This document shows, piece by piece, positions 26,517 through 35,337 of a stretch of DNA of 40,801 nt. The stretch comes from Candidatus Syntrophosphaera thermopropionivorans. GTDB lineage: Bacteria > Cloacimonadota > Cloacimonadia > Cloacimonadales > Cloacimonadaceae. The stretch covers positions 1 to 40,801 of the forward strand of contig NZ_SMOG01000013.1 of NCBI RefSeq assembly GCF_004353895.1. Reading direction: 5' to 3'. Below the pieces are notes generated by a model that was given only the letters and a program-made list of their open reading frames with translations, made no database searches and was not told where the DNA came from. Position 1 is the first letter of the stretch. The number at the start of each line of letters is the position of its first letter. The translations under genes were made by a program, and so were the position numbers.

Positions 26517-27800
26517 TTAGTCTTGATATATAAGTGGTAGAAAGTTAAGATTAAAACTTTCCGGCATACTATTTCCGCTGATATCCGTTGCAGAAATAGT
26601 CAAGACATAAGACCTATAATTTTGAAGAGGTTTTTGGGGCTTAAAACGATAAATCCTACTATCTGACTGCAGGACCTCAAGAGGGATTTCTGTTTTTGTT
26701 TCAGAAGCTCTTAAAGAGGCTTTTACGGAAGCTCGGGGAATAACTTCAGAAAAACAAACTTCCAGAATGGGCTCTAATGATTTTACAGAAGTTCCATTAC
26801 GAGGTGAGCTATATACTACCTGAGGTGGTTGCGTATCCATAATCGTAGAAGAGCGAAATTCCGACTTAATCACTGGAGTTACATTTCCTTTCTTATCTTC
26901 TACTCCATATAGTTCCAAGGTGTAAGCAAAAGCATCCTGAGAAGCTGTGAGCAAAGTAAGTTTATCTTCTTCCAGATAAGAAAGCAAGACAGGTAATTCT
27001 TCCTTATTATCCAGACGATTGATTTTGATTGAACGGTAACTTTTTATTGCTTCCGTAAAAGTAATTTCAATTTCTCTTTTATGTTGTGAGGTCACGAGTT
27101 TAATATTAGGTTTGGTGGTATCAGCATAAGCTAAAAAGAGATTTAAATTAGTAGGATGCTCTACCCTAACGGGTTGCTCAAAATAAGGTTCCTGAGTAAA
27201 ATCATAGCGTCCATTCAAGTTCTTGTCTATATAGGCACGAAGGATATAATGAGCAGGATTGAGTGGTTCTATGGCATAAGAAGGACCTCTTGCCACCTGA
27301 GATAGGACTAAAAGAGAATCTTCTGATAGTAAACTCATCTGAACCGGTAAAGAATTGTCTCCTGGATGTTCATAATCTATGGTTCCCGATAAACGAAGCT
27401 GGTTGAGCTTGCCACTGGCAAAGACCAGAGTTTGATTCTCATCCGGTGAATTACCTCGTATATCTTTTAGCCTGGTACTAATAATTACATAATAATTTGT
27501 ATTGGGTAGTAGATTTTCATTTATCTGGATGATAACAGAGTTTTTATCAACGGTAATTTTCTTATTCATCACGGGTGGATAGATATATACAGAATGCGGA
27601 ATTGAGGTTTTATCCAGAGGTTTTGAAAAGTTAATTTCAATCCGTCCCTCAGATATATTACCAAATTGAGGTGGTAAAGATGATATAACAACCGGTTTTG
27701 ACAGATCTTCAGGACCACCAGTAGGACTTTTTTTACTACCGCAGGAAGCCAGGAAAATGACCAGGCAAAGAATTATGCTTAATTTAAAGATTTTTTTCAT
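26517..27800 (-). CDS. Ig-like domain lipoprotein
   Basis: The 427-residue protein has lipobox LASC (Cys20), then the SPTGGPEDLSKPVV segment that is usual in Bacteroidota-type lipoproteins before bacterial Ig-like (Big_5/SbsA) repeats. Ig-like strands occur at about 35-130 and 325-420, with a middle beta domain. It is anchored in the outer membrane or periplasm; partner unknown. Its start overlaps the ribE stop by 4 bases. Confidence 0.8.
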   Translation of the reverse strand: MKKIFKLSIILCLVIFLASCGSKKSPTGGPEDLSKPVVISSLPPQFGNISEGRIEINFSKPLDKTSIPHSVYIYPPVMNKKITVDKNSVIIQINENLLPNTNYYVIISTRLKDIRGNSPDENQTLVFASGKLNQLRLSGTIDYEHPGDNSLPVQMSLLSEDSLLVLSQVARGPSYAIEPLNPAHYILRAYIDKNLNGRYDFTQEPYFEQPVRVEHPTNLNLFLAYADTTKPNIKLVTSQHKREIEITFTEAIKSYRSIKINRLDNKEELPVLLSYLEEDKLTLLTASQDAFAYTLELYGVEDKKGNVTPVIKSEFRSSTIMDTQPPQVVYSSPRNGTSVKSLEPILEVCFSEVIPRASVKASLRASETKTEIPLEVLQSDSRIYRFKPQKPLQNYRSYVLTISATDISGNSMPESFNLNFLPLIYQD

Positions 27801-28405
27801 AGTTTGTTCTTAAAACCAGAGCTATGGTAAAGATTCTGGATATACTTACCTATGATATCATACTCCAGATTTACATTTGCACCTGGAGAAAGATAACGTA
27901 AGTTAGTGGTATCTAAAGTATAACTAATGAGAGCAACCGTAAATGAGCTGGAATTTAGCTCTGCTACAGTTAAACTGACTCCATTTAGGGCAACTGAACC
28001 CTGCTTAACCACAAGTTCACGGTCTCTGGAATCTAAAGAAAATCTTAAATAAGTGGTGGCAGAAACAGTTTTTTTCTCTAAAAGTGTGGTGGTTCTATCT
28101 ATATGTCCAAGCACTAAATGACCATCCAGATGGTCTTCCAATTTCAATGCTCTTTCCAGGTTCAGGATAGTTCCCTTATTCCAATTTCCAGCGGTAGTCT
28201 TTTGCACCGTTTCCTGCATAATTTCTACATTAAAGGAATCCGTATTCAATTGAGTGACAGTTAAGCAAATCCCATCACAAGCTATGCTGGAACCTTTTTT
28301 TAAATCATTAAATGATTTCGGAAGTTCTATGGTTATTGCTTTTAGCCCAGAACTGTTCAGGGTTCGCATCACGCGAGAGGTAGTTTCAACAATACCAGTA
28401 AACAT
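27797..28405 (-). CDS. ribE: Riboflavin synthase, alpha chain
   Basis: Dismutates 6,7-dimethyl-8-ribityllumazine to riboflavin. Two repeated lumazine-binding halves follow: MFTGIVE starts the first, and the second begins near GHLVLGHIDRTT. The start at 28405 is chosen because family members begin MFTGIVE; an earlier in-frame start at 28435 would lie in the recR end. It follows the recR stop by one base, with no distinct ribosome binding site, so translation is probably coupled. Other rib genes are not in the window. Confidence 0.94.
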   Translation of the reverse strand: MFTGIVETTSRVMRTLNSSGLKAITIELPKSFNDLKKGSSIACDGICLTVTQLNTDSFNVEIMQETVQKTTAGNWNKGTILNLERALKLEDHLDGHLVLGHIDRTTTLLEKKTVSATTYLRFSLDSRDRELVVKQGSVALNGVSLTVAELNSSSFTVALISYTLDTTNLRYLSPGANVNLEYDIIGKYIQNLYHSSGFKNKL

Positions 28406-28406
28406 A

Positions 28407-29003
28407 TTAAACCGGATAACGCCTTTTCCAGGCATTGGAAAGAGTTAACATACTGCTGTATTCCAAATCTCCCCCAAAAGGAAGCCCTGTAGAAAGACGG
28501 GTCACTTTGATATCTTTATCTTTTAACAATTCACAGAGATAATGAATAGTGGCTTCACCTTCGGGAGAAGGTTTTAAAGCCAGAATAACTTCTTGAGGAT
28601 GAAAACGCTCTATAGCTTGGAGAAATTGGGCTGAATGTATCTGCTCTGGACCATAACCATCAATAGGAGAAAGTAAATGTCCCAGAACAAAATAACGCCC
28701 CTTATATTCATTCATATTTTCTATTATCTGAATATCAGCAGAGGACTCTACCACACAGAGCAAAGAATCCGTCCTTTCGGAAGAAGTGCAAAAAGGACAG
28801 GGATCACTTTCTGAAAGCATATTACATAGAGAACAGGTGGTAATGTTTTCTACCGTCTGCTTAATAATTTCAGCTAATTCCAAGCCAAAAGACTTATCTT
28901 GACTGACCAGATACCATGCCATTCTTTGAGCAGTCTTTTTTCCTATTCCAGGGAAACGGGTTAATGCCTGGATTAATTTTTCTAAAGCAGGTGATATAAT
29001 CAT
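28407..29003 (-). CDS. recR: Recombination protein RecR
   Basis: Recombinational repair factor acting with RecF/RecO. The 198 residues have the helix-hairpin-helix region near RFPGIGKKTAQRMA, a zinc finger (C57, C60, C69, C72) and a Toprim domain (LLCVVESSADI... and GGDLEYSSMLTL). Gene order ybaB-recR is the common bacterial arrangement, here without dnaX upstream. It ends one base before ribE. Confidence 0.96.
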   Translation of the reverse strand: MIISPALEKLIQALTRFPGIGKKTAQRMAWYLVSQDKSFGLELAEIIKQTVENITTCSLCNMLSESDPCPFCTSSERTDSLLCVVESSADIQIIENMNEYKGRYFVLGHLLSPIDGYGPEQIHSAQFLQAIERFHPQEVILALKPSPEGEATIHYLCELLKDKDIKVTRLSTGLPFGGDLEYSSMLTLSNAWKRRYPV

Positions 29004-29315
29004 TTAAAAGATACCGGGAATCTTCATCCCTCCAGTTAATTTACCCATAATTTCATCTAAGGCTTCAGAGACCTGTTTATGTGCTTCCTGCAAAGCCGAA
29101 AGGATAAGGTCTTCCAGCATTTCCACATCATCTGGATCTACTGCTTCCGGATTAATCTTTATGGATTTGACCTCATACTTTCCATTCATTTCCAATTTTA
29201 TCATTCCCCCACCGGTAGTAACTTCAAAAATCTTTCCTTCCAGCTCTTCCTGGGATTTCATCATTTCTTTTTGCATATTTTGCATCTGTTTCATAATTTG
29301 ATTCATATTCTGCAT
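29004..29315 (-). CDS. YbaB/EbfC nucleoid-associated protein
   Basis: A 103-residue protein with a Met/Gln-rich N-terminal helix (MNQIMKQMQNMQKEM), beta core around TGGGMIKLEMNGKYEV and C-terminal helix. Binds DNA as a tweezer-like dimer and is conventionally next to recR. GAAGGAAG precedes the ATG. It is the first gene of the ybaB-recR-ribE-lipoprotein leftward unit. Confidence 0.93.
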   Translation of the reverse strand: MQNMNQIMKQMQNMQKEMMKSQEELEGKIFEVTTGGGMIKLEMNGKYEVKSIKINPEAVDPDDVEMLEDLILSALQEAHKQVSEALDEIMGKLTGGMKIPGIF

Positions 29316-29393
29316 AGCTTCTTCCTTCTAATAAATAGATAATATGATATACTAAAGAGGATAAGGGCTTTTTTCGTCAAGGGATATCTAATT

Positions 29394-30458
29394 TTATAGA
29401 TTCTCAGAAGGTGTATTTTTTTTATTTTTAAAATGAGGTGAATCGCCCCATTCATCATATCCAATGCTCTCCCCTATGGAATAAATACTTTCTTCCAGAG
29501 CTTTTCTAATTGCTAATGCATTCTCATTCAAACCAGGTTTCCCTTCATAAAGCTGATAACCCTCTCGGAAACGTGTATCCGTTATATTGGGCATTAAAAC
29601 ATTCGCACCTGCCAGAAGTCCCAGTTCTCTACCTTTTGGATGTAATGCTTGTAAAGCTGTAGTTGATGCAATATTGACATCTTTAAGGGCAATGCGTGTA
29701 GCAGCTATCATTTTCAAAGCTTGCTCCAATGCCTCCTCTGGATGGAAAGTTGACAATAAATAAGCCAAAGGAGTTTGATGATGAGGAATAAAAGGACCCA
29801 TTCCAATCATATCTATATCTTCATCATAAAAAAAGAGAATATCATCCGCTAAATCTTCCACAGTTTGATTGGGAAGGCCTATCATTACTCCACTTCCTAC
29901 CTGATAACCAATTTTCTTTAAGCTGCGGATACATTGCAATCTATTTTCAAATGAATTCTCCGCTGGATGAAGACTTTTATATAATTCTGGATTTGAGGTT
30001 TCAATACGCAAGAGATAACGATGTGCACCTGCTTCAAACCACCTAAGATAGGTCTCCTCTGATTGTTCTCCTAAAGAAAGAGTAATGCCCATTTTCCCAT
30101 CCGTTAATGTCTTTATCTCCTTAATCAGTTCCTCTATATAATCTATCCAGCTCTTATCTGAACGCTCTCCTGTTTGAATAGTTAAAGAACCATAATGCTG
30201 TTCAAAACACCATCTTGCCTCTTTTAATACCTCTTCTTTATCAATATAATAGCGTTCCAGAAGATGATTATCTTTTCTAATACCGCAATAATAACAATTT
30301 CTGGTACAGATATTACTTAATTCTATCAAACCGCGTAAGTATACCTTTGTGCCGACATACTGCTTTTTCACCTCATAAGCTCTTTTATATAATGCTTCTA
30401 TTTCATCTTTCTTTTTTAAAGAGAGCATTTCAATCAATTCCTGTCTATTAGGTCGCAT
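29394..30458 (-). CDS. hydE: [FeFe]-hydrogenase maturase HydE-like radical SAM protein
   Basis: Radical SAM enzyme that helps build the H-cluster of [FeFe]-hydrogenase. The 354-residue protein has the radical SAM triad C51, C55, C58 in NICTRNCYYCGIR, matching the HydE/BioB-like family with the GIRKDN extension. Residues such as LSLGEQSEETY and GLPNQT are typical of HydE. BioB is the alternative, but its ending and length fit HydE better. No hydF, hydG or hydrogenase genes lie in the window, so HydE would act in trans. Spaced as a lone leftward gene divergent from the winged-helix gene. Confidence 0.85.
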   Translation of the reverse strand: MRPNRQELIEMLSLKKKDEIEALYKRAYEVKKQYVGTKVYLRGLIELSNICTRNCYYCGIRKDNHLLERYYIDKEEVLKEARWCFEQHYGSLTIQTGERSDKSWIDYIEELIKEIKTLTDGKMGITLSLGEQSEETYLRWFEAGAHRYLLRIETSNPELYKSLHPAENSFENRLQCIRSLKKIGYQVGSGVMIGLPNQTVEDLADDILFFYDEDIDMIGMGPFIPHHQTPLAYLLSTFHPEEALEQALKMIAATRIALKDVNIASTTALQALHPKGRELGLLAGANVLMPNITDTRFREGYQLYEGKPGLNENALAIRKALEESIYSIGESIGYDEWGDSPHFKNKKNTPSENL

Positions 30459-30621
30459 TTTTACTCCTTAGTTTCATATAGCGTCAGGTATTTTCATTAA
30501 ACAAAGATAATATAATTCTTATTAGAGTTAAAAGAAATTTTGTAAAGGGATTGTTGGGAAATTTAGAGAGCAGTTTAAGGTGAAATAATTTAAGAAAATT
30601 ATAGGATTGGTCAAAAAAATC

Positions 30622-30650
30622 TTGACAAATATCTGGCTTTTATTTTAAGT
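30622..30650 (+). promoter_or_regulatory. Putative promoter of the winged-helix fusion gene
   Basis: Consensus -35 TTGACA at 30622-30627 followed, after 17 bases, by a weak -10 TTAAGT at 30645-30650. It would drive the 30670-36993 unit. Confidence 0.45.
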
Positions 30651-30669
30651 GAAATTGTAAGGTGAAAAT

Positions 30670-32037
30670 ATGATAAAAGATATCGCAGTATTAAATCAGC
30701 ACTCTCAAATTAGAGAACTTGGTTCCGAATTGAGATATAATATTTTAAGAGAGCTCATTCGTGGAGCTGCTACTTGTCAGCAACTGGCAGATATTTATGG
30801 TATTAGCAAACAAAAAGTGCACTACAACCTCAATAAACTCTTAGATGAAAAATTAATAGAGATAGTGCCTTCCAATCAAGTAAGAGCGAAAGAGGTATAT
30901 TATCGTGCCACAGCAAAGAATTACATATTGGATTTTGCTATTGGTCAAAATATTAATGACCACTCTCTGAGTAAAAGGGATATAATAGATAATATTTTGA
31001 CGCAAGAGTATCACATCAATCTTAATAGTATTGCGGCAAAACTTTTAGAAGACAGTCTAAAAATGAAGCCTCAGGAATCCCTTCTTATCGTAAGCGGAAG
31101 CTATAATCAACCCTTAGTAGAAAAAATATTACTGGAAGCAGGAAGAAGGAGCATCAATACTACCTGGATTTATCAGCCAACCGAGATATTAAATGCTAAA
31201 TATGAAGAATATTCTTTATCTGCTTTTGATGCTGATTATAAACAATTCAATCGTCTTTTAGCCAAACATAATGTCTATCTAAATCTCAATGGCGAAGCTC
31301 GTTATATAGAACTTAATGACCCCCAAAAACAGAGGTTACGTAGCAAGCACTTTGCTCAGAGCAGAAGAATCATCCAGCAGAATAAAATTAAAATTGCTAT
31401 AATGCCAGGTTTGCTTCCGAACACTTTGGAAGAGAATACCATAGAAAGTGAAATACAATTCTGGAAAGCTCTGGATATTGATTATGATAAGCTCTATCAA
31501 CGGACTCACAATCTTTGTTTAGAAATGTCCAAACATAAGGCTATACAAGTTAGCAATTCGGATACAGGCTTTAGTTTTACCATTCAGAAGATTCTGGCAG
31601 AATGTGGCTCTTTTGGAGACAGTGAATTTCAGAGTCCAACAATCAATTTACCTGGAGGAGAGATTCTTCTCATTCCAGAACCTGATAGCCTAAATGGAGA
31701 TATAACCGGAGATTTAGCTTATATATCAGGTAAAGTTGTAGAAAGACCCTGGATTCGTTTTGAAAATAATAAGATAGCGGAGTTTAAAGCGGAATCCAAT
31801 GAGGCACTCTTGCAGGAAACTATTATTGCCGGAGGGAAGGATGGTGCTACCGTCGCCTTGGTATGTTTAGGGACTAATGAGAATGTCCATTTAACCAATA
31901 TTGATTCTTCCTATAAACATAAATGTCAGGGTCTGCTCACTGTCTATTGGGGAGAGAATATATCCCTTGGTGGCAATGTAGCCGGGGAAAATGAATGGTA
32001 TATTCAGATAGAAAATCCACAACTTTCTTATTTATAA
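30670..32037 (+). CDS. Winged-helix protein fused to a degenerate M29-aminopeptidase-like domain
   Basis: The N-terminal 17-85 is a winged-helix DNA-binding domain of ArsR type; the recognition region reads TCQQLADIYGISKQKVHYNL. Residues about 120-455 resemble M29 aminopeptidases (thermophilic metalloprotease fold): LLIVSGSYNQPLVEKILLEA near the front, INLPGGEILLIP around E331, and a GGN-containing tail. In M29 enzymes the metals are held by two Glu, two His, a Tyr and an Asp; only E331 looks retained here, with the LGE and CHLA-type positions replaced (TVALVCLG, LLTVYWG). So it probably binds rather than cleaves its ligand and works as a regulator. It lies 13 bases before a secreted-protein gene, so it likely heads that operon. 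This assignment rests on motif alignment by eye. Confidence 0.65.
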   Translation: MIKDIAVLNQHSQIRELGSELRYNILRELIRGAATCQQLADIYGISKQKVHYNLNKLLDEKLIEIVPSNQVRAKEVYYRATAKNYILDFAIGQNINDHSLSKRDIIDNILTQEYHINLNSIAAKLLEDSLKMKPQESLLIVSGSYNQPLVEKILLEAGRRSINTTWIYQPTEILNAKYEEYSLSAFDADYKQFNRLLAKHNVYLNLNGEARYIELNDPQKQRLRSKHFAQSRRIIQQNKIKIAIMPGLLPNTLEENTIESEIQFWKALDIDYDKLYQRTHNLCLEMSKHKAIQVSNSDTGFSFTIQKILAECGSFGDSEFQSPTINLPGGEILLIPEPDSLNGDITGDLAYISGKVVERPWIRFENNKIAEFKAESNEALLQETIIAGGKDGATVALVCLGTNENVHLTNIDSSYKHKCQGLLTVYWGENISLGGNVAGENEWYIQIENPQLSYL

Positions 32038-32050
32038 AAAGAGGAATATT

Positions 32051-35000
32051 ATGTACAAACACCTTGCCTTAATTATCGCTCTTTTGAGCATTTTCACTAT
32101 CTGTCTTGGACAATGGCATATAGATGAAAACTTTGATAATATCACTACTCTTCCTGCAGGTTGGACTATTCATGATGATGGAGATGGAATGGTCTGGCGT
32201 AATCTTAATAATGCAACTCATGCCCATTCCGGAACCAGAGCAGCTTTTTGTGATAATTATTTGCCTAATCAAAATGCAGATTGGTTAATTACTCCACAGT
32301 TAAACATCGCTGAAGGTGATTCTTTGATATTTTACACTCGTTCCTGGATAAGTACGGAACAACTCAAAGTTTATGTCTCAACCACGGGAACAGCTATAAA
32401 CAATTTTACCACACAGCTTGTTCATTTACAAAATATAGGAACTACCTATCAGAGAGTTTCATTAAATCTTTCAAACTGGGCAAATCAGATTATTTATATT
32501 GGTTTTCTATGGAATTGCATAAATTATGGGATTTTGATAGATGATGTTCAAATTGGGCAACCACTAATAATTCAACCTGCACTTAATTTGCCAGAAAGTT
32601 TTAGTTTTATCCAGGGTGAAACTTTGACGGTAGATTTTACTCCCTTTATAACCTGCACCGATATAAATTCTTGCACCTTGAGTGTTTCTGGCAATGTTAA
32701 TATTAATGTTCAGATAAACGGGAGAATAGTTACTTTTAGTTCTCCTGATTTCACGGGTTCAGAAAATGTTACTTTCACAATGACTGATAATATCTCTGGT
32801 CTTTCCGCTTCAGATACTGTAGTAGTAGAAGTTCTTCCTGTGCCGACCATAGATCTTGGTATTATAGAAATACCATCTCCTCGTGAATTTGAATATCAGA
32901 ATCATTCTTTTATTCCTGCCTTAAAAGTACAAAATTTGGGTACTGCTTCCTATTCAGGAATGCTTTCTATTTCGTGTAATATTTTAAATAGTTCAGGAAC
33001 TTCTGTTTATAGTTATGATGAATTTCATCCTCTTGATTTACAACCTGGAAATAGCGTTACCATTACCCTCTCAACCTCTTGTGTTATAACTTCAGAAGGG
33101 AACTATAATGCCATCTTTAGTTTAATTTCAGAAGACGGCAATCCTGCTAATAATACACTGGAAAAATCCTTTACCGTAGTAAATAGAATCACTCAGGGTG
33201 GTCCGGACACTTTTGGTTATAGATTTATTGATAGTAATGATGAAGCAGGTCCAGAATTTAATTGGATAGATATTAGTTCTACTGGAACATCAACCATAAT
33301 GTATCAGGTTCCCAGCTGGGCAGGAGATGATAACTTTAGTGAAGCTATTCCTATGGGATTTCCTTTCCCATTCTATGGTCAGCAATATAATAATATGTAT
33401 GTAGATATCAATGGCGAGATATTACTTTCCGAAAGCAACTGGCAAAAACCTTATCCTAACACTGGATGGGATAGTGATGGTAATATGTTTAATTATGCGT
33501 ATCCCATTCCTGGCTATAATGCAATGCCCACTTTAATTGCCGTATATTGGGATGATTTATTTGCAGAACAGGGAATAAGTGATATCTATTTTCAAACCTT
33601 TGGAGAAGCTCCGAACCGTTATACTGTAGTACAATGGAATAATCTTCGTTTTCTGGCAGGAACCGGAGGAACCCCTCAGTTAAAGTTTGAAGTCATATTC
33701 TATGAAAACGGTGATATACTAATGCAATATCACACTACTCATACAGGTCAAAGTGGCTCTAATGTCCCTCATCAAAATGGACAAAGTGCCACAGTAGCTA
33801 TCCAGAATCAAGATGCAACTATAGGACTTTGCTATTTAAGAGAGATTGTGATAAATAATCAGTATCAAGGTGTGGAACCTCCCGGAAACCTGCTTCATGA
33901 TAATCTTGCTATTAAGTTCTTTACTGGAATAGATGAACAACCTCCTCATTTAACTTATACGGCAGCAGGGAATACCTTCAATAGAACTCCACTCTTAAAA
34001 GTTAACGCCATAGACCTTTCTCCAATAACCTCTCTTGCTTTGCATTATGATACGGGAGAAGGATGGCAAAGTATGGAATATACGAGTCAATCCGGAACTT
34101 TATATTATTTCCAGTTACCAGAGTTGCCTCAAGGTGCGGAATTGAATTATTATTTTACTGCCACAGATTCTGAAGGTAATACCGGATCCCTTCCTGAAGA
34201 TGCTCCAACGCATTTCTATAGTTTTAAAATATTACCAACTGCTGATACAGAAGTTTTGATTGCTTATTCCGGTCGTCAAGATTATCAAAGAATAGAACTT
34301 CCTGTCTATACCAATTTACTAGATAATCTCAATATTTCATATGACATCTATAATTGGGAAGAATATGATAGTTTTCGTTTCCCTCTTCAATACAAAGCTA
34401 TTCTGTGTTATGCCAATGTGGGAAGTCACACTGCTATTTCAGATACTTTAAGTTTAGCTTTAATGCAATATCTGGATAGTGGGACTACTACAGAACCCAA
34501 AAATGTATTTTTTGCTTCAGATGGTTTTGCTGGTAGCACTCATGCTAATCCTAATACCAGTTTAATCAAAAAGCTTTTTAATGCTTATTTCCGTTCCTAT
34601 TATGTTCCAACTGGTTCAGGTGGTGGGACTAATGGCTTAGCAGGACCTGAAGTCTTTTCCTATCAATATGGAAGTATACTTTGTTACACTTATTCCCCTA
34701 TAGGAATAGTGGGAAATGAGTATCAAGTTTATGCCGATAGTCCTGACTGTATCTTCCGTTATGATAGCTGTCCAGACTGGTATGCTGCTGAAGTGCAGTA
34801 TCCAGAAATCGGTGCTCAAAGTGCATTTCTGTTTGAAGATGGACCGATAGATGGTCATGCTTATCTCTATCATGGAGTTTGCGCAACCACAGTTACCTTA
34901 CCTATCTATAAGGCTTTTTATTTCAGCTTTGATTTTTCGCAGGTTTATCAGGAAGCTCAAAGATATGAATTGATGTCTGATTTAATGCAGTGGTTTGGTA

Positions 35001-35317
35001 TTAGTCCAGATGCAAATGAAGATTATAATATCCCTCAGGTAGAAACAAAAATAAACGGAAATTATCCCAATCCCTTCAATCCTGAAACAACAATCTCTTT
35101 TACTTTAGCTAAAAATGCTAAAGTCAAGTTGGATATCTATAATGTCCGAGGACAGAAGATTAAAACCTTACTAAATGATAATCTCTCTGCAGGAATTCAC
35201 AACTGCATCTGGGATGGGAAAGATGATAATGGTCAAATCGTTTCCAGCGCTATGTATATAGTTCGTTTGGATGATGGCAATAAAATCAAGCAGCATAAGA
35301 TGATGCTGATTAAATAA
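32051..35317 (+). CDS. Large secreted multidomain protein with T9SS-type sorting domain
   Basis: The 1088-residue protein starts with a signal peptide (about 1-20). Next are a choice-of-anchor-J/MAM-like domain (about 22-175, EWHIDENFDN-like opening), beta domains resembling Ig-like or CARDB (about 185-380), a nidogen-like domain (about 385-620, ending before DEQPPHL), another Ig-like domain (about 635-730), a possibly glutamine-amidotransferase-like alpha/beta domain (about 735-995), and a C-terminal FlgD-like sorting domain (about 1003-1088) with YPNPFNPET and YNVRGQKI. The last suggests type IX secretion to the surface. AGAGGAA precedes the start. It is second in an operon with the winged-helix fusion and the next gene. 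Confidence 0.8.
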   Translation: MYKHLALIIALLSIFTICLGQWHIDENFDNITTLPAGWTIHDDGDGMVWRNLNNATHAHSGTRAAFCDNYLPNQNADWLITPQLNIAEGDSLIFYTRSWISTEQLKVYVSTTGTAINNFTTQLVHLQNIGTTYQRVSLNLSNWANQIIYIGFLWNCINYGILIDDVQIGQPLIIQPALNLPESFSFIQGETLTVDFTPFITCTDINSCTLSVSGNVNINVQINGRIVTFSSPDFTGSENVTFTMTDNISGLSASDTVVVEVLPVPTIDLGIIEIPSPREFEYQNHSFIPALKVQNLGTASYSGMLSISCNILNSSGTSVYSYDEFHPLDLQPGNSVTITLSTSCVITSEGNYNAIFSLISEDGNPANNTLEKSFTVVNRITQGGPDTFGYRFIDSNDEAGPEFNWIDISSTGTSTIMYQVPSWAGDDNFSEAIPMGFPFPFYGQQYNNMYVDINGEILLSESNWQKPYPNTGWDSDGNMFNYAYPIPGYNAMPTLIAVYWDDLFAEQGISDIYFQTFGEAPNRYTVVQWNNLRFLAGTGGTPQLKFEVIFYENGDILMQYHTTHTGQSGSNVPHQNGQSATVAIQNQDATIGLCYLREIVINNQYQGVEPPGNLLHDNLAIKFFTGIDEQPPHLTYTAAGNTFNRTPLLKVNAIDLSPITSLALHYDTGEGWQSMEYTSQSGTLYYFQLPELPQGAELNYYFTATDSEGNTGSLPEDAPTHFYSFKILPTADTEVLIAYSGRQDYQRIELPVYTNLLDNLNISYDIYNWEEYDSFRFPLQYKAILCYANVGSHTAISDTLSLALMQYLDSGTTTEPKNVFFASDGFAGSTHANPNTSLIKKLFNAYFRSYYVPTGSGGGTNGLAGPEVFSYQYGSILCYTYSPIGIVGNEYQVYADSPDCIFRYDSCPDWYAAEVQYPEIGAQSAFLFEDGPIDGHAYLYHGVCATTVTLPIYKAFYFSFDFSQVYQEAQRYELMSDLMQWFGISPDANEDYNIPQVETKINGNYPNPFNPETTISFTLAKNAKVKLDIYNVRGQKIKTLLNDNLSAGIHNCIWDGKDDNGQIVSSAMYIVRLDDGNKIKQHKMMLIK

Positions 35318-35337
35318 AACCTTGAGAGGTTAAGGAA

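Noticed and set aside
28406-28435. Longer start for ribE at 28435
   Set aside because: It would overlap recR by about 30 bases and add residues before the invariant MFTGIVE start.
34637-34886. Two overlapping antisense frames within the large secreted protein gene
   Set aside because: Shadow frames in a long gene with clear sense coding.
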